Shown here: in pieces, positions 63,833 to 64,000 of the stretch
Numbering within the stretch: position 1 is the stretch's first letter
Layout of the letters: every line of letters starts with the position of its first letter
Assembly (NCBI RefSeq): GCF_018918265.1
Contig: NZ_JAHLQC010000002.1
Span: 124,001 to 188,000 of the forward strand
Source: Falcatimonas sp. MSJ-15
GTDB lineage: Bacteria; Bacillota; Clostridia; Lachnospirales; Lachnospiraceae
Length of the DNA: 64,000 bases
Direction of reading: 5' to 3'
Notes under the pieces: model-generated
Database searches by the model: none
What the model was told of the DNA's origin: nothing
The model's input: only the letters and a program-made list of their open reading frames with translations
Translations under genes and position numbers: made by a program

Positions 63833-64000
63833 ATGGCTTTCCCTTATAATGCCAGATCATCTGGTGGATACAATAGAAATGCTAGTAACAGTAATCTTTC
63901 ATGTACGGTAGGACCTTCCACACCTGCCAATAATTGCGAATGTGTTGATAAACGCTATGACACTGACTTGCATATGGTTCTTGCCATGGCTTATGTTCTT
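63833..64000 (+). CDS. CotJA-like spore coat protein, N-terminal part
   Basis: The ATG at 63833, with AAGGTG 7 nt upstream, opens MAFPYNARSSGGYNRNASNS, then a Cys-containing stretch (NCECVDKRYD) and LHMVLAMAYVL, running to the window edge. LAMAYVPWQ is the known core of CotJA coat proteins. Here the last visible residues are AMAYVL, and the gene is cut before the rest can be checked. If correct, it points to a spore-forming ancestor or organism. CotJB and CotJC would be expected beyond the window. Confidence 0.55.
   Translation, partial: MAFPYNARSSGGYNRNASNSNLSCTVGPSTPANNCECVDKRYDTDLHMVLAMAYVL

Overview
The window is low-GC DNA that looks like a Clostridia chromosome, most probably Lachnospiraceae. 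The grounds are AT-rich codon use, strong Gram-positive promoters and Shine-Dalgarno sites, two T-box leaders, LL-diaminopimelate aminotransferase, an archaeal-type AspRS with GatCAB, a one-subunit pyruvate:ferredoxin oxidoreductase, and the start of a CotJA-like spore-coat gene at the right edge. The genus cannot be fixed from the sequence alone. Most genes lie on the minus strand. I see no tRNA, rRNA, CRISPR array or intact transposon.

Layout, left to right. Positions 1-7100 hold the end of an unknown protein, then deoC, purA, a LysR regulator and a purF-purB operon. 7.2-13.3 kb holds a PilZ gene behind a 161-nt imperfect palindrome, a secreted WG-repeat-like protein and a secreted multidomain GH74 xyloglucanase. 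13.5-18.7 kb is an Asn T-box operon (AspRS, gatC, gatA, gatB) for transamidation-based Asn-tRNA synthesis. 19-23.4 kb holds dapF-dapL and glnA with an ANTAR regulator. 23.4-34 kb is accessory: a glycosyltransferase, three tandem TPR-GGDEF paralogues, a polysaccharide deacetylase, a HAD phosphatase, a GH2 enzyme and a DUF5107-like remnant. 34-39.2 kb is an ABC exporter operon headed by a DUF2712-like secreted protein broken by an in-frame TAG. 39.2-48.1 kb holds TraX, nifJ (PFOR) and a Trp T-box operon, trpDCBA. 48.1-58.4 kb is a six-gene operon (MoxR AAA+, DUF5682, VWA, SWIM, a 104-aa helical protein, DUF4132) that matches the uncharacterised E. coli yehL-yehM-yehP-yehQ-yehI set. 58.6-63.8 kb holds a PadR/HAAS-DUF4097 pair, a second ABC-2 type operon and a decayed membrane-protein gene.

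The strongest candidate for an undescribed system is the MoxR-DUF5682-VWA-SWIM-DUF4132 operon with its extra small protein. The second theme is short tandem repeats (18, 34, 37 and 39 bp units) at or just past gene 3' ends, in several cases in register with the stop codon. The third is RNA structure: two T-boxes with readable specifiers, the PilZ leader palindrome, and short leader-like ORFs. Signalling is heavy on cyclic di-GMP, with three GGDEF proteins and one PilZ protein.
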